DNA from: PLanc-01 sp034678485 | GTDB taxonomy: Bacteria > Planctomycetota > Phycisphaerae > Sedimentisphaerales > Anaerobacaceae | DNA: 64,000 nt | Direction: 5' to 3' | Assembly: GCA_034678485.1 (NCBI GenBank) | Contig: JAXDBU010000061.1 | Coordinates: 37,732 to 101,731, forward strand | In this document: positions 25,240-34,248 of the stretch, in pieces | Layout of the letters: each line of letters opens with the position of its first letter | How positions within the stretch are numbered: position 1 is the stretch's first letter | Notes under the pieces: model-generated | The model's database searches: none | What the model was told of the DNA's origin: nothing | What the model saw: the letters and a program-made list of their open reading frames with translations, nothing else | Program-made: the position numbers and the translations under genes

Positions 25240-25286
25240 GTGTTTGTTCTTCGCGATCCGCGTCCTCCGTGACGCCGGGGCGAATC

Positions 25287-25709
25287 TCACGGGGTCGCCT
25301 GGGACCGTGCCGCCTGCCGGGCCTTCTCGATGATCACACGGGCGCGGTAGCAGCAGATCTGGTGGTCCCTGCAGATCCGCTTGAGCGACAGGCCGCGGAT
25401 GAAGTGGTCGCGGATGACCGCCCTCTCCACGTCGCTGAATCCCCAGCGATCGTCCATGCACAGGGTGTACGTCGGGTCGGAGAGCCTGCGGATCATCCGG
25501 CGAATCCGCCGGCCCACGGAGGAGCGGTTCATCCCGGTCAGTCGGGCAAGCTGGTGGAAGCTGCACCCGGCCTGGATGTACATCATCAGCAGCGTCCGGT
25601 CGTCCCCGACGAGCAGGTCTGCGAGCGGTCGCAATTGGTCCGCCGCATCCCGCAGGGTCCGGATCTCGTACAGGTCCAAGTCCGCCAGTTGCGTGCTGAG
25701 ACGTCGCAT
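25287..25709 (-). CDS. Small HTH protein, sigma-like or terminase-small-subunit-like
   Basis: 140 residues with two helix-turn-helix-like stretches: CSFHQLARLTGMNRSSVGRR, as in sigma region 4 or small terminase DNA-binding domains, and RGLSLKRICRDHQICCYRAR near the end. The start at 25709 has GGGAGGTGAG upstream. It is the first gene after a strong putative minus-strand promoter, so it may be the early regulator of this operon. Alternatively it is a terminase small subunit, which is otherwise missing. I cannot decide between these. Confidence 0.6.
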   Translation of the reverse strand: MRRLSTQLADLDLYEIRTLRDAADQLRPLADLLVGDDRTLLMMYIQAGCSFHQLARLTGMNRSSVGRRIRRMIRRLSDPTYTLCMDDRWGFSDVERAVIRDHFIRGLSLKRICRDHQICCYRARVIIEKARQAARSQATP

Positions 25710-25786
25710 TCTCTCACCTCCCAAAAACGTCGAGCCTACAGACAACCTGATGCTGCATCTCGCCCGGGCCGTGTCGCCCCGGTGGC

Positions 25787-25802
25787 GGTTGTATACACAA
25801 CC
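25787..25802. promoter_or_regulatory. Perfect palindrome, putative operator
   Basis: GGTTGTATACACAACC: six-base arms around ATAC, about 13 bases downstream of the -10 box of the minus-strand promoter at 25815-25842, in the leader of the viral operon. Confidence 0.4.
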
Positions 25803-25814
25803 AACCGCATCACT

Positions 25815-25842
25815 ATGTTACTCATCCCAGCAGTCATGTCAA
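25815..25842 (-). promoter_or_regulatory. Putative promoter of the minus-strand viral operon
   Basis: On the minus strand TTGACA (25842-25837), 16-base spacer, TAACAT (25820-25815). The surrounding sequence is AT-rich (TTTTTGTTCGTTTTTTATTG on the plus strand), unlike the rest of the window. It lies about 105 bases before the HTH gene start. Confidence 0.5.
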
Positions 25843-25926
25843 TGTTTTTGTTCGTTTTTTATTGAAATCTCTTGGTGTATTGACCATAAACCACGCTCCT
25901 TCGGAGACTTACGACGGCACAAAAAA

Positions 25927-26110
25927 TGAGTCCCGCCGACAAGAAAAACGAGACAAGACCGCATCTGCGCGCTGTTTCTGTCACTGGGGACCCTCCTCGG
26001 CTGCGCCATGGACCTGGTTGGGATGTACGAACTCCGACGGTTTGACGCCGACCTGCTGGTCGTGGACCATCTTGCCGAGCCTGCCTTCAACATCTGCGCA
26101 CCGCAGACCT
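25927..26110 (+). pseudogene. Possible frameshifted lipoprotein remnant
   Basis: One frame reads RICALFLSLGTLLGCAMDLV and then LLVVDHLAEPAFNICAP, a lipoprotein-like signal with lipobox LLGC, but it has no start codon. The only nearby ATG (25927, MSPADKKNETR) is in another frame. The open part runs into a family C hairpin (about 26116-26133). I read it as a small decayed gene. The rest of 25843-26361 shows nothing supported. Confidence 0.3.
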
Positions 26111-26361
26111 CCACACAGGGTATGCCGTGCACACCGTCCCTGTCTCGCAGGGGACATCGGGGGTGGGCCCGCCGCCCGTGGCGCTACCTGCCGGCGCCGG
26201 GCAGGGCGATTGTGACGGTCCGGCGGGATGGGCTCGGTCATGGGATAGCGGGACGGCTCGGTTCGTTCATTTTGTCTTGATTTTCGCCCGGACTCGTGCG
26301 TCTTATGGGTGAGTGGGGCATAACCGAACGTGAGCAACAGCGACGATGAAAGGAACGCGGC

Positions 26362-26568
26362 ATGAGCGAATCGTGTCCCAAATGCGGCGGGAGCATGGAT
26401 AACGGCAGGATTCCCGCCGGTCTGAAGTACTTCTTCGGGTACAAGTCCCTGGATCAAAAGCGCTTCACAATGGAGTGCACCATCGAGAAAGCCAGAGCCT
26501 GTGAAGACTGCGGCTACCTGGAACTGTACGTGGACCCCGCTGAACTCAAGAGAAAGCACAAGGACTGA
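26362..26568 (+). CDS. Small zinc-ribbon protein
   Basis: 68 residues with two CxxC pairs, SCPKCGGSM at the start and ACEDCGYLELYV near the end, spaced as in a single zinc ribbon. The middle FFGYKSLDQKRFTMEC is typical of small PF-unassigned ribbon proteins in planctomycetes and actinobacteria. Cytosolic, role unknown. AAAGGA lies a few bases upstream of the ATG. Confidence 0.7.
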   Translation: MSESCPKCGGSMDNGRIPAGLKYFFGYKSLDQKRFTMECTIEKARACEDCGYLELYVDPAELKRKHKD

Positions 26569-26629
26569 GCCGGCGATTGCCCTTGCCCCTGTCGGCGGAC
26601 AGGCCGGAGCATGTGGTGAAGGAGTGTAG

Positions 26630-27175
26630 ATGGACCAGATTGATCCAAAGCATGAACAGACACGCAGGACCCTGCGTCGGGTCGGGATCTCGCTGATGGT
26701 CGTCGGCGGGAGCCTCTTTGCCGTTGGGATAACGAGTTTCTTCCTGGCGTTCGGAGGGACGGAGCCGCCTCGCTATTTCTGGTGTGCATTCGTCGGGATG
26801 CCCATCGGGTTCGTGGGGGTGGTCCTGGCCAGCTACGGCTTCATGGGCACGATCATGAGGTACTCGGCTGGAGAGATGGCCCCCGTCGGGAAGGACACGT
26901 TCAACTACATGGCCGAGGGCACAAAGGACGGGGTCAAGACCGTCGCGTCCGCTCTCGGCGAGGGCCTGCGGGCCGGCGCCCCGGCGCCCAACGGCGAAAC
27001 GCAGATCCGTTGTCACAAGTGCAACCGCACCAACACAGCCGAGTCGAAGTTCTGCAGCGCGTGCGGCGCTTCGCTGGGCAAGACCCAACGATGTCCGGCG
27101 TGCAACGAGTTGAACGATCCCGACGCGAAGTTCTGTGACAACTGCGGCCGCCCGACGAGCACGCCGGGAACGTGA
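26630..27175 (+). CDS. Membrane protein with double zinc-ribbon tail
   Basis: 181 residues. Two N-terminal membrane spans (LMVVGGSLFAVGITSFFLAF and GMPIGFVGVVLASYGFMG) are followed by a linker and two zinc ribbons at the C terminus: IRCHKCNRTNTAESKFCSAC and RCPACNELNDPDAKFCDNCG. Similar membrane-plus-double-ribbon proteins are widespread and uncharacterised. AAGGAG precedes the ATG. It follows the other zinc-ribbon gene by 61 bases on the same strand. Confidence 0.75.
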   Translation: MDQIDPKHEQTRRTLRRVGISLMVVGGSLFAVGITSFFLAFGGTEPPRYFWCAFVGMPIGFVGVVLASYGFMGTIMRYSAGEMAPVGKDTFNYMAEGTKDGVKTVASALGEGLRAGAPAPNGETQIRCHKCNRTNTAESKFCSACGASLGKTQRCPACNELNDPDAKFCDNCGRPTSTPGT

Positions 27176-27313
27176 AGTCTCTCACCCCAAAGGGCACACA
27201 CGGCCTGGCGAATCATGGCGTTGGGCCGCCCGAGTCGGTAGGATTACGGCCAGGCGGGGCACTCGCCGGGTGCGGCCCCCCATCGTGTAGCCTTTTACTG
27301 GAGGATCGTCGCT

Positions 27314-27877
27314 ATGGCAAAACGTGTAGACAGCAGGAATGTGCTGCTCGGCGTGGTATTGGGCGGCGCCCTGTGCGTACTGATCGGTGCGGCAGGAGGC
27401 GCCCCGGAGGGACCCGTCGGGCGTTTTCAGATCGCGTGCACGCAGAACGGCGCCTACCTGGTCGATACGACCACGGGCCAGGTCTGGCACAACAGCGAAC
27501 GGGAGTTCCGTCCCCCCAAGCTCCGGGCCGAGAGCACGCCGGAGAAGCCACCGGCGGGACGGCTGTCGGAGCCGGGAATACCCGCCGTGCAAGACCGCAC
27601 GACCGAATCTCGCGTCCGGACAGGCTCGGCCGGATTCATCGGAACGTGGGTCCTGACCCATCCGACCGAGGGCCAGCTCGGCATCCGGATCGAGCCCGAG
27701 GGACGGGCCGTCCTCACCGAGGGCAACAAGAGCTGGGAAGGGAAGTGGCGGATCGAAGGCAGCCGGATCACCCTCACCACCGAGCAGGAAACCGTCACCG
27801 CTCAGCTCGACGATCAGGATCGGCTCCTCGTGAAGGAAGGCGACGGCGAACCGATTGCCTTCAAGCGGGCCCAGTAA
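27314..27877 (+). CDS. Secreted or anchored small beta-domain protein
   Basis: 187 residues. One N-terminal hydrophobic segment (VLLGVVLGGALCVLIGAAGG), a Pro/Arg-rich linker, and a C-terminal domain FIGTWVLTHPTEGQLGIRIE ... WEGKWRIEGSRITLTTEQET. The last resembles lipocalin-like or DUF-type 'GxWxL' beta domains that follow W-x-G-x-W patterns. The first part FQIACTQNGAYLVDTTTGQV recalls a PQQ-like single repeat. GGAGG precedes the ATG. Function unknown. Confidence 0.65.
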   Translation: MAKRVDSRNVLLGVVLGGALCVLIGAAGGAPEGPVGRFQIACTQNGAYLVDTTTGQVWHNSEREFRPPKLRAESTPEKPPAGRLSEPGIPAVQDRTTESRVRTGSAGFIGTWVLTHPTEGQLGIRIEPEGRAVLTEGNKSWEGKWRIEGSRITLTTEQETVTAQLDDQDRLLVKEGDGEPIAFKRAQ

Positions 27878-27893
27878 CCCGATCCCATTTGTA

Positions 27894-27922
27894 TTGACAA
27901 TCGGGGTGGATAATGGTATCTT
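27894..27922 (+). promoter_or_regulatory. Sigma70-type promoter before tandem PEP-CTERM genes
   Basis: TTGACA (27894-27899), exactly 17 bases, TATCTT (27917-27922), about 150 bases before the first of the two paralogous genes. Confidence 0.5.
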
Positions 27923-28071
27923 TAGAAAATAGAGGAACAGGCTGACCGTCCTCGGGCGGTCGCCTTCGGCGGCGAGGGAGGTGGGTTCGCAAGTGTGCGC
28001 CGACCTGGAAGGCGGCTCTGTGGCGTTGGTCTCGAATCGGTGGCAGGTCTGGTTTCTGGAGGGTCGAGAAA

Positions 28072-28794
28072 ATGACTGCGTCTGTTCGGTTACGTATTCA
28101 GCGGGGGCTCGTACTGGTGTGTGTCGTTCTTGGGATCGTCTCCGGCGCCCAAGCGGGCCCAATTTCGGTTCAGGTCGCAGGGGTGGTGGTCTATTCGGAT
28201 TTCCCGACTATCGAGATCGACTCGCTTTTCACGGCTCTTTACACCTACGACGATACCCTGGTTCCCGACGTGGATCCCGGCCTCACAGCGGCATGGTATG
28301 AGCCGATTGCTGTGTCTGCTGCTTTTGCGGATGGTTCCTCGGCAGGAGCGGACGACGGTTGGATTCTGGTGCGCAACTATGTCTCGCTCGACGCATACGC
28401 TATGGGCTTCCATGATCTCGAGATCGGCGAAGGCACACGGACGGGCGCGCTCGTCGGCTATAGCGTGGAGGGGTGGATGGTCTGTCGAATAGACCCGACG
28501 GCGACGGCGTGGGACAGCCTCGCCCTGCCGGACCCTGAGATCGTCCTGGAGCGTCTGCTTGAGGACCAAAGCAGGCTCATGTGCCGCGATGAGCACGGCT
28601 ACATGAAGATCATCGATTTGCGCATCACGGACCTGTCGGTTGTTCCCGCACCGGTGCCCTGGTGCTCGGGGCCATCGGTCTGGGCTGCTGCCATCGCTTG
28701 TTGCGTCGCAGGACGATGCAGCAGGGATCTGGCGATTCGGCGGCAAGGGAGACGTGCTCGTGAGTTCGTGCCGAGCCGGAAGAGGATTCCGTAG
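28072..28794 (+). CDS. PEP-CTERM-type secreted protein, first of tandem pair, anchor frameshifted
   Basis: 240 residues as read. The signal peptide RGLVLVCVVLGIVSGAQAGP and the body are clearly paralogous to the next gene (shared leader GGAGGGTCGAGAA and start codons, VLGIVS/VLGLVS, ALPDPEIVL/ALPDPETVL, ITDLSVVPAPVP/VTDLSVVPAPVP). After VVPAPVP the frame diverges. Relative to the sister gene, 13 bases are missing at about 28655-28660, between short GCCC repeats. In the +2 frame the expected anchor LVLGAIGLGCCHRLLRRR is still readable to a TGA at 28761-28763. The present product therefore lacks the membrane anchor and would be released, or the gene is dying. Confidence 0.75.
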   Translation: MTASVRLRIQRGLVLVCVVLGIVSGAQAGPISVQVAGVVVYSDFPTIEIDSLFTALYTYDDTLVPDVDPGLTAAWYEPIAVSAAFADGSSAGADDGWILVRNYVSLDAYAMGFHDLEIGEGTRTGALVGYSVEGWMVCRIDPTATAWDSLALPDPEIVLERLLEDQSRLMCRDEHGYMKIIDLRITDLSVVPAPVPWCSGPSVWAAAIACCVAGRCSRDLAIRRQGRRAREFVPSRKRIP

Positions 28795-28841
28795 CGTGGT
28801 TCTCCAATCATTGGCTGGTCAGATTTTGGAGGGTCGAGAAG

Positions 28842-29549
28842 ATGGCTGCGTCTGTTCGGTCACGTATTCAGCAGGGATTCGTGTTGGGTTGTGTTGTTCT
28901 TGGGCTCGTCTCCACCGCCTGGGGTAGTCCCGTGTGGGTCCAGGTTACCGGAGAAGTAACGCAGTCGGACTTCGCGACCATCGCTGTTGGGAGCCCAGTT
29001 ACGGGCTTCTACACCTACGATGACCATGCTGGGACGCTGCCTGACCCCGACCCCTACTCCCCCGACGGCAATCCCGTCTGGTACGAAGCGGTCTCGGTCG
29101 GTCTGACCTTTGTTGACGCCTCTTCGATACAGACAGACTTGGTCGCGATCATGGTCAACGACAACAGCGGTGGTTCAGGAACAGTTGACGAATACGCCAT
29201 CGATTTCAGCGTCGTACCCGGCGGAGGCACATGGACCGGAGCGTTCGTAGGACCGGACTGGACCACCCTCCGCGGATCGATCGTCCGACATGATTTAGAT
29301 GGAGACGCTTGGGACGGTGTGGCCCTGCCGGACCCTGAAACGGTCCTGGGTCTGCTGAGCAAGGACAGCAGTTGGGTGGAGTTCTACAACTACAACGCCG
29401 CCGACTACACCAATCGCTACCAATACATCCATCTCCTGGTGACGGATCTGTCGGTCGTTCCCGCACCGGTGCCCGTGCCCGGCGCCCTGGCGCTCGGGGC
29501 CATCGGCGCAGGCTGCTGCCGCTGGTTGTTCAGGCGCAAAACGGTGTAA
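28842..29549 (+). CDS. PEP-CTERM-type secreted protein, second of tandem pair
   Basis: 235 residues. Signal peptide QQGFVLGCVVLGLVSTAWGS, a beta-rich body (VTGEVTQSDFATIAVGSPVT, DEYAIDFSVVPGGGTWTG) and an intact PEP-CTERM-like end VPVPGALALGAIGAG with the basic tail RWLFRRKTV. It arose by tandem duplication with the gene at 28072; even the ribosome site and first ~17 codons are conserved. Likely exported and sorted at the C terminus by an exosortase-type system encoded elsewhere. Confidence 0.8.
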   Translation: MAASVRSRIQQGFVLGCVVLGLVSTAWGSPVWVQVTGEVTQSDFATIAVGSPVTGFYTYDDHAGTLPDPDPYSPDGNPVWYEAVSVGLTFVDASSIQTDLVAIMVNDNSGGSGTVDEYAIDFSVVPGGGTWTGAFVGPDWTTLRGSIVRHDLDGDAWDGVALPDPETVLGLLSKDSSWVEFYNYNAADYTNRYQYIHLLVTDLSVVPAPVPVPGALALGAIGAGCCRWLFRRKTV

Positions 29550-29689
29550 CGGACATCCGACAGTTCCCTGCCCTCCACCCTGTCTAAGACCTACCGGAAC
29601 CGGTCTGCGCGCGGTAGACTGATCGTGCTGGTTGGACATGGCGCGATCAGCAGAAGGCACACCATGGACCCGGCCAAAAGGGGAACACC

Positions 29690-30415
29690 ATGAGCAATGT
29701 TGGCGACGAGTTTCAGCGACAGACGAAGTACCGGCCCGACACGATGAACAGCGAGGGATTGCAGTGGAAGCTGCGGCCGGACGCGTACAAGACCTATCCG
29801 GACAGCGCCAAGGTCGTGCTGCCGACGTTCGATCCGAGCCAACCGATGGCGCTGGACGAGGTGCTGCGCAGGCGAAAGAGCGTCCGCGACTACCTGCCGA
29901 CGCCCTTGTCGCTCGGGCAACTGAGCTACCTGCTCTGGGCGTCGACAGGGGTCCAGCGTGCGGAACAGGGTTTCGAGTTCCGCACGGCGCCCTCGGCCGG
30001 GGCGCTGTACCCGATCGAGACGTATGTCGTTGCCAACGAAGTCCGCGATCTGGAGCCGGGCGTGTATCACTACGGCATCCGAAACCACGAGCTGGAGCTA
30101 ATCAGGACAGGCGACGTTCGCCGACAGGTCGCGGCGGCAGCTCTCGGCCAGCCGATGTGTGCGACCGCTCCGGCGGTTTTCGTCTGGACCGCGGTCTTCG
30201 CTCGCTGCAAATGGAAGTACGGCCAGCGGGCCTATCGCTATGTCTACCTCGACGCCGGGCACATCGCGGAGAACCTGGCCCTCGCGGCGGTGAGTCTGGA
30301 TCTGGGCACGTGCCAGATCGGCGCCCTGTTCGACGACGAGGTGAACAAGCTGATCGAGGTGGACGGCACGGAAGAAGGCGTCCTCTACATGTCGGTCGTC
30401 GGCATCCCGGCGTGA
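29690..30415 (+). CDS. SagB/ThcOx-type nitroreductase-family dehydrogenase
   Basis: 241 residues. FMN-dependent oxidoreductase of the SagB type, characterised by LDEVLRRRKSVRDYLPTPLS near residue 55, LSYLLWASTGVQ, and FRTAPSAGALYPIETYVV, which binds FMN. AYRYVYLDAGHIAENLALAA and the cysteine-containing LDLGTCQIGALFDDEVNKL follow. Characterised members oxidise azoline rings of peptides, but there is no cyclodehydratase or precursor gene beside it, so the substrate is unknown. AAGGGG precedes the ATG. The DUF2339 gene follows within 40 bases. Confidence 0.85.
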   Translation: MSNVGDEFQRQTKYRPDTMNSEGLQWKLRPDAYKTYPDSAKVVLPTFDPSQPMALDEVLRRRKSVRDYLPTPLSLGQLSYLLWASTGVQRAEQGFEFRTAPSAGALYPIETYVVANEVRDLEPGVYHYGIRNHELELIRTGDVRRQVAAAALGQPMCATAPAVFVWTAVFARCKWKYGQRAYRYVYLDAGHIAENLALAAVSLDLGTCQIGALFDDEVNKLIEVDGTEEGVLYMSVVGIPA

Positions 30416-30451
30416 GTGACGAGGACTACTCACAGGTCTTGTGGAGAGTCT

Positions 30452-32764
30452 ATGGAAGGCATCCTGTTCCTGCTGGCAATCGCGGCGCTTCTCACGGGAC
30501 TTGCTGCGTTGATTGTGGCATGCATCGCCCTCAGTCGGGTCGAGGAGATCCGCCGCCAATGGAACGATCTGGTGACGCGTTCGACGACGAAGAAGCCCGA
30601 GCCTCCTGCGGTTTTCCCTGTGCCCACATTGGTCCCTGAGAAGGCAACACCCAGACCGAACGGCGAAGAGATCGGTGAAACACAGCCTGCAAGCAGTTGG
30701 GGCGCCAAGGCCAGGGAGCTTGCGGAAACCCAAGAACCGCTTCCCAAGGTCACTGCGAGCACGATGGGGACAGCTACACGAGAAGTCGGCAGTCTGGAGC
30801 AGCGGATCGGGACTCGCTGGGTGCTCATGGCAGGCGTAATTACCGTGATCTTCGCAGTCGGTTTCTTCCTCAAGTACGCCTATGAGAATCAGTGGATCGG
30901 GCCGTGGGGCAGAGTCGCGATCGCCGGACTCGGCGGGCTGATCGCGCTGGCGATTGGCGAGGTCACCCGCCGACGTGGATACGACATCGTCGCCAAGGGC
31001 GTTACGGCCCTGGGTTTTGCGATTCTCTATGCGACCGTGTTCGCAGCCCATCGCTGGTATGGTCTGATCGGTTCGGCCCCCGCGTATGTGCTGGCCATCG
31101 GCGTCACCGTCGCGGCGATGGGCTATGCGGTCGTTCTGGATGAGGTGATAGCCGCCCTGCTGTCACTCGCAGGTGGGTACCTGACCCCCGTCATTCTCTC
31201 GACGGGCAAGAACCTGCCCAACCTGCTGTTCGGATACGTTCTGATCCTGAGCATCGGCGCGATGCTCTGCGCCTACCGACGCAAATGGAGCGGGGTCACC
31301 ATTCTCGCGTTCTTCGGCACGTACCTCCTCTACACGGCGTGGTTCGAGAAGTTCTATCGTCCTGTGATGGACATCCGCTGGCCGCCGGCGCAACTGGCGG
31401 TCGCAGTGTCGTGGTTGGCCGTCTTCTTCCTCGTGTTCCTGACGCTGCCCGTGCTGCACACGCTGGTTCATCGGACCAGATCGCAAGTGCGGGATGCGCT
31501 TCCGTTGGTGACCAACGCGGCCGTCGTGTTCTATTATCTCTGGACGATCCTGATGGAGAAACACCAGGACGGGCTCGCAGTGAGCTGCCTGGTCATAGGC
31601 GCAGCGCACCTCGGCCTGATGGCGTTGGTGATCCTGCGATGCCGGATCGACAGAGACCTGTGCAATGTCCTGCTGATCATGGGCCTGGCATGTGTCTCGC
31701 TGGCGGTTCCGTTCCACTTTGAGAAGCAGGCAATCTCCGTCGTGTGGGCGGTCGAGGCCATAATGCTGGTCGTCATCGGACTGAGGTATCGCAACACGCT
31801 GGTGCAGGCCGCCGCGGGCGCGGTGCTGGCGCTGGCCATCGGAAGGCTCGCACTGGGATTGCCTCTGCACACGGGACCGTTCCAGCCGGTCTGGAACCCG
31901 GCCTTCGGCGCCTGGTGCTTCGTTGCGGCGACTGTGATTGTCTGCCATGTCCTGTATCGGCTCGACGTGCGTCTTGATGCCGGCGTGCGTCAGACTCTGA
32001 CAGAGGTCCTCTACGCTACCGGGCTTCTCATACTGATGGCCGCAATCAGCATGGAGCTGTGGCATTACGGCGACTCGTTCCTCAAGGGTCGGGCCCTGCG
32101 GTTCCTCAGCGCCCAGATGCCGTTGGTTCAGGCCGGATCGCTGCTACTGTTCGCGGCAAGGCCGCTGCGTCCGAAGGGACCGTTGTGCCCCGTGATCGCC
32201 ATGACCATCGCTGTCGTTGGCTCGCTCTTCCTCGCGATAGAGTTTCCTCAGTTCTGTGCGGACACACGTCCCCTGTTCGTCAACGCAGGCTTTCTGAAGG
32301 CTCTCGTGATGGTTGCGGCGACGTTCGCCGGGGCATGGCTGCTTCGGCGCGCGGAGGACAGGCCGGAGTGGGCGTCGGAGTGCATCTCGTACCCGACAGT
32401 CCTCAGCATCGCTGGAATCCTCGTGTTGTGGGTCGTGATGACCGAGGAAATCTGGTTGCACTTCCGCTCGCGACGGGCGACGGGCCAATGGCAGTTCCAG
32501 GCGCAGATGTGCATTTCGCTGCTGTGGGCACTGTATGCCACGGCGCTTCTGGTCGTCGGCTTCTGGCGACGGATCAGGCCGTTGCGTTACATCGCGCTGG
32601 GCATCTTCCTGCTGCTGCTCGGCAAGATCTTCCTGATCGATACCCACACGGTCGAGACGGTGTATCGCATCGCGGGCTTCCTCGTGACCGGCCTGGCGCT
32701 GGTGGGCGTCTCGTACCTGTATCAGTACCTTCGGAAGAAGGGCTTCTTTGAAGCAAGACAATGA
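30452..32764 (+). CDS. DUF2339 large membrane protein
   Basis: 770 residues. A signal-anchor-like N-terminal span (LFLLAIAALLTGLAALIVAC) is followed by a coiled, Pro-rich cytoplasmic linker and then more than twenty predicted membrane spans beginning after LEQRIGTRWVLMAGVITVIF, the conserved entry motif of DUF2339. The family is widespread and uncharacterised. Start taken at 30452; the upstream codons of the frame overlap the nitroreductase stop. The gene overlaps or abuts the DUF4186 gene downstream. Confidence 0.85.
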   Translation: MEGILFLLAIAALLTGLAALIVACIALSRVEEIRRQWNDLVTRSTTKKPEPPAVFPVPTLVPEKATPRPNGEEIGETQPASSWGAKARELAETQEPLPKVTASTMGTATREVGSLEQRIGTRWVLMAGVITVIFAVGFFLKYAYENQWIGPWGRVAIAGLGGLIALAIGEVTRRRGYDIVAKGVTALGFAILYATVFAAHRWYGLIGSAPAYVLAIGVTVAAMGYAVVLDEVIAALLSLAGGYLTPVILSTGKNLPNLLFGYVLILSIGAMLCAYRRKWSGVTILAFFGTYLLYTAWFEKFYRPVMDIRWPPAQLAVAVSWLAVFFLVFLTLPVLHTLVHRTRSQVRDALPLVTNAAVVFYYLWTILMEKHQDGLAVSCLVIGAAHLGLMALVILRCRIDRDLCNVLLIMGLACVSLAVPFHFEKQAISVVWAVEAIMLVVIGLRYRNTLVQAAAGAVLALAIGRLALGLPLHTGPFQPVWNPAFGAWCFVAATVIVCHVLYRLDVRLDAGVRQTLTEVLYATGLLILMAAISMELWHYGDSFLKGRALRFLSAQMPLVQAGSLLLFAARPLRPKGPLCPVIAMTIAVVGSLFLAIEFPQFCADTRPLFVNAGFLKALVMVAATFAGAWLLRRAEDRPEWASECISYPTVLSIAGILVLWVVMTEEIWLHFRSRRATGQWQFQAQMCISLLWALYATALLVVGFWRRIRPLRYIALGIFLLLLGKIFLIDTHTVETVYRIAGFLVTGLALVGVSYLYQYLRKKGFFEARQ

Positions 32765-32765
32765 C

Positions 32766-33122
32766 ATGCGAGACCCCGAGGAACTCTTTGAAGCGTTGAA
32801 ACGATCCGAGTTCCGCAGCCGGTTCCGGCTTCGCGGCCGGGAGGCGGCCTACCTCCAGCGCAAGGGACTGGAGACCGTGCTCGCGCATGCCAAAGACTTC
32901 GTCGAGCAGCGCCTGGCGCCTGCGGAGCCTGCCAACGACGGCAAACAGACGCCCATGCGGAACCATCCGGTGTTCATCGCACAGCACGCGACGGCCACCT
33001 GCTGTCGCGGCTGCTTGGCAAAATGGCACGGGATTCCTAAAGGTCACGCGTTATCCGACCGAGAAGTCCAATACGTGGTGGCCGTCATCCGGCGATGGCT
33101 CTGCGACCAACACGGCGGATGA
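32766..33122 (+). CDS. DUF4186 protein
   Basis: 118 residues. The sequence FEALKRSEFRSRFRLRGREA, then RKGLETVLAHAKDFVEQRLA, and the signature GKQTPMRNHPVFIAQHATAT with CCRGCLAKWHGIPKG match DUF4186, a small cytosolic family with conserved His and Cys residues that could bind metal. The ATG at 32766 is one base after the DUF2339 stop; a TTG at 32748 inside that gene is an alternative start. Function unknown. Confidence 0.85.
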   Translation: MRDPEELFEALKRSEFRSRFRLRGREAAYLQRKGLETVLAHAKDFVEQRLAPAEPANDGKQTPMRNHPVFIAQHATATCCRGCLAKWHGIPKGHALSDREVQYVVAVIRRWLCDQHGG

Positions 33123-33241
33123 CTGCCGGCGAGGAGTGGTCGCGACTGCGTCCGGAAAAAACCGTTGTCGGGACGGAGCCACCGCACTATGATGGTGGAT
33201 AGTTGATTCGTGGTCATTGGGTAATGCCGTAAGGACTGGAA

Positions 33242-34219
33242 ATGACGGAACGGAAGCCGAAAATCGTCGTCATCGGCGGCACCTATATCGATCTGGCAGT
33301 CAAGTGCTGTCACATCCCTTCGCCGGGCCAGGTTGTCGGGGGCTCGGCGCTATCCTGCATTCTTGCCGGCCCGGGCCCGATCCAGGCGGTCCAGGCGGCC
33401 TTGTGCCGCTGCGAGGTCTCCCTGATCAGCAAGGTCGGCGGCGATGCCTTCGCTCAGATGGCGATCAGGAGTCTCGCGGAGTACAAGGTCGATACCGAGT
33501 ACGTGTTCTTTGCAGAGGCCAAAACCACAGGGGTCATCGTCACCCTGGTCAACAGCGAGGGCGAGAACGCCATCTGCCACTACACCGGCGCCAACTGCGC
33601 CCTGCAGCCGGCGGATATTGTGCTGGCGGAGGATCGGATCGCCCAGGCAGACATCTGCCTGATCCACGGGTGCCTGCCCCAGGAGGCAATCGCGGCGGCG
33701 ATCCAGTGTGCGAGCCTTCACAGGACCCGCGTGATCCTCAACCCGGCCCGTCCGATCGAGCAGACCGACCAGCTTGGCGTGGATCTGCCTTCGGAGTACT
33801 TCGCGGCGGATGTCCTGGTGGCCAACCTGGAGAAGGCCGCCGAGATCACGGACCAGATGGGCGCGGATGTCCGCATGGCGAAACTGATCGGGTCCGATCT
33901 GGTGGCGCGCGGGGCGCACTGCGCGGTGATCACGATGGGCCGACGCGGCTGCTTGGTCGTGGATCGCAGCGGCGCCGATCATGTTCCGGGCTTCGAGGTG
34001 GATTGGGTGGACCGCACCGGCAGCGGGGATGCCTTCGCCGGCGCGCTGGCAGCCTACTGTGCCGCGAGATACGATCTTCGCGAAGCGGTCAAATTCGCCG
34101 GCGCCGCCGGGGCGCTGGTCTGCACGAAGTTCGGCGCCATCGAAGCGCTGCCCTCCAAAGCCGAGATCATCCAACTCCTCCAGGACGAGGACATCGACCT
34201 GCTCCACAACGGCGAGTAG
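33242..34219 (+). CDS. PfkB-family carbohydrate kinase (ribokinase-like)
   Basis: 325 residues. ATP-dependent sugar or nucleoside kinase fold. The N-terminal KIVVIGGTYIDLAVKC and QVVGGSALSCILAGPG replace the usual GGxxxN substrate motif. The C-terminal catalytic signature DRTGSGDAFAGALAAYCA is intact, with the base Asp in GSGD. A final NAAGA-like segment reads FAGAAGALVCTKFGAIEALP. The specificity cannot be read from sequence. AAGGA lies nine bases upstream of the ATG. It stands alone between two short spacers. Confidence 0.85.
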   Translation: MTERKPKIVVIGGTYIDLAVKCCHIPSPGQVVGGSALSCILAGPGPIQAVQAALCRCEVSLISKVGGDAFAQMAIRSLAEYKVDTEYVFFAEAKTTGVIVTLVNSEGENAICHYTGANCALQPADIVLAEDRIAQADICLIHGCLPQEAIAAAIQCASLHRTRVILNPARPIEQTDQLGVDLPSEYFAADVLVANLEKAAEITDQMGADVRMAKLIGSDLVARGAHCAVITMGRRGCLVVDRSGADHVPGFEVDWVDRTGSGDAFAGALAAYCAARYDLREAVKFAGAAGALVCTKFGAIEALPSKAEIIQLLQDEDIDLLHNGE

Positions 34220-34248
34220 CACTACGCAGCTTGCGGATCTCTCCTACG

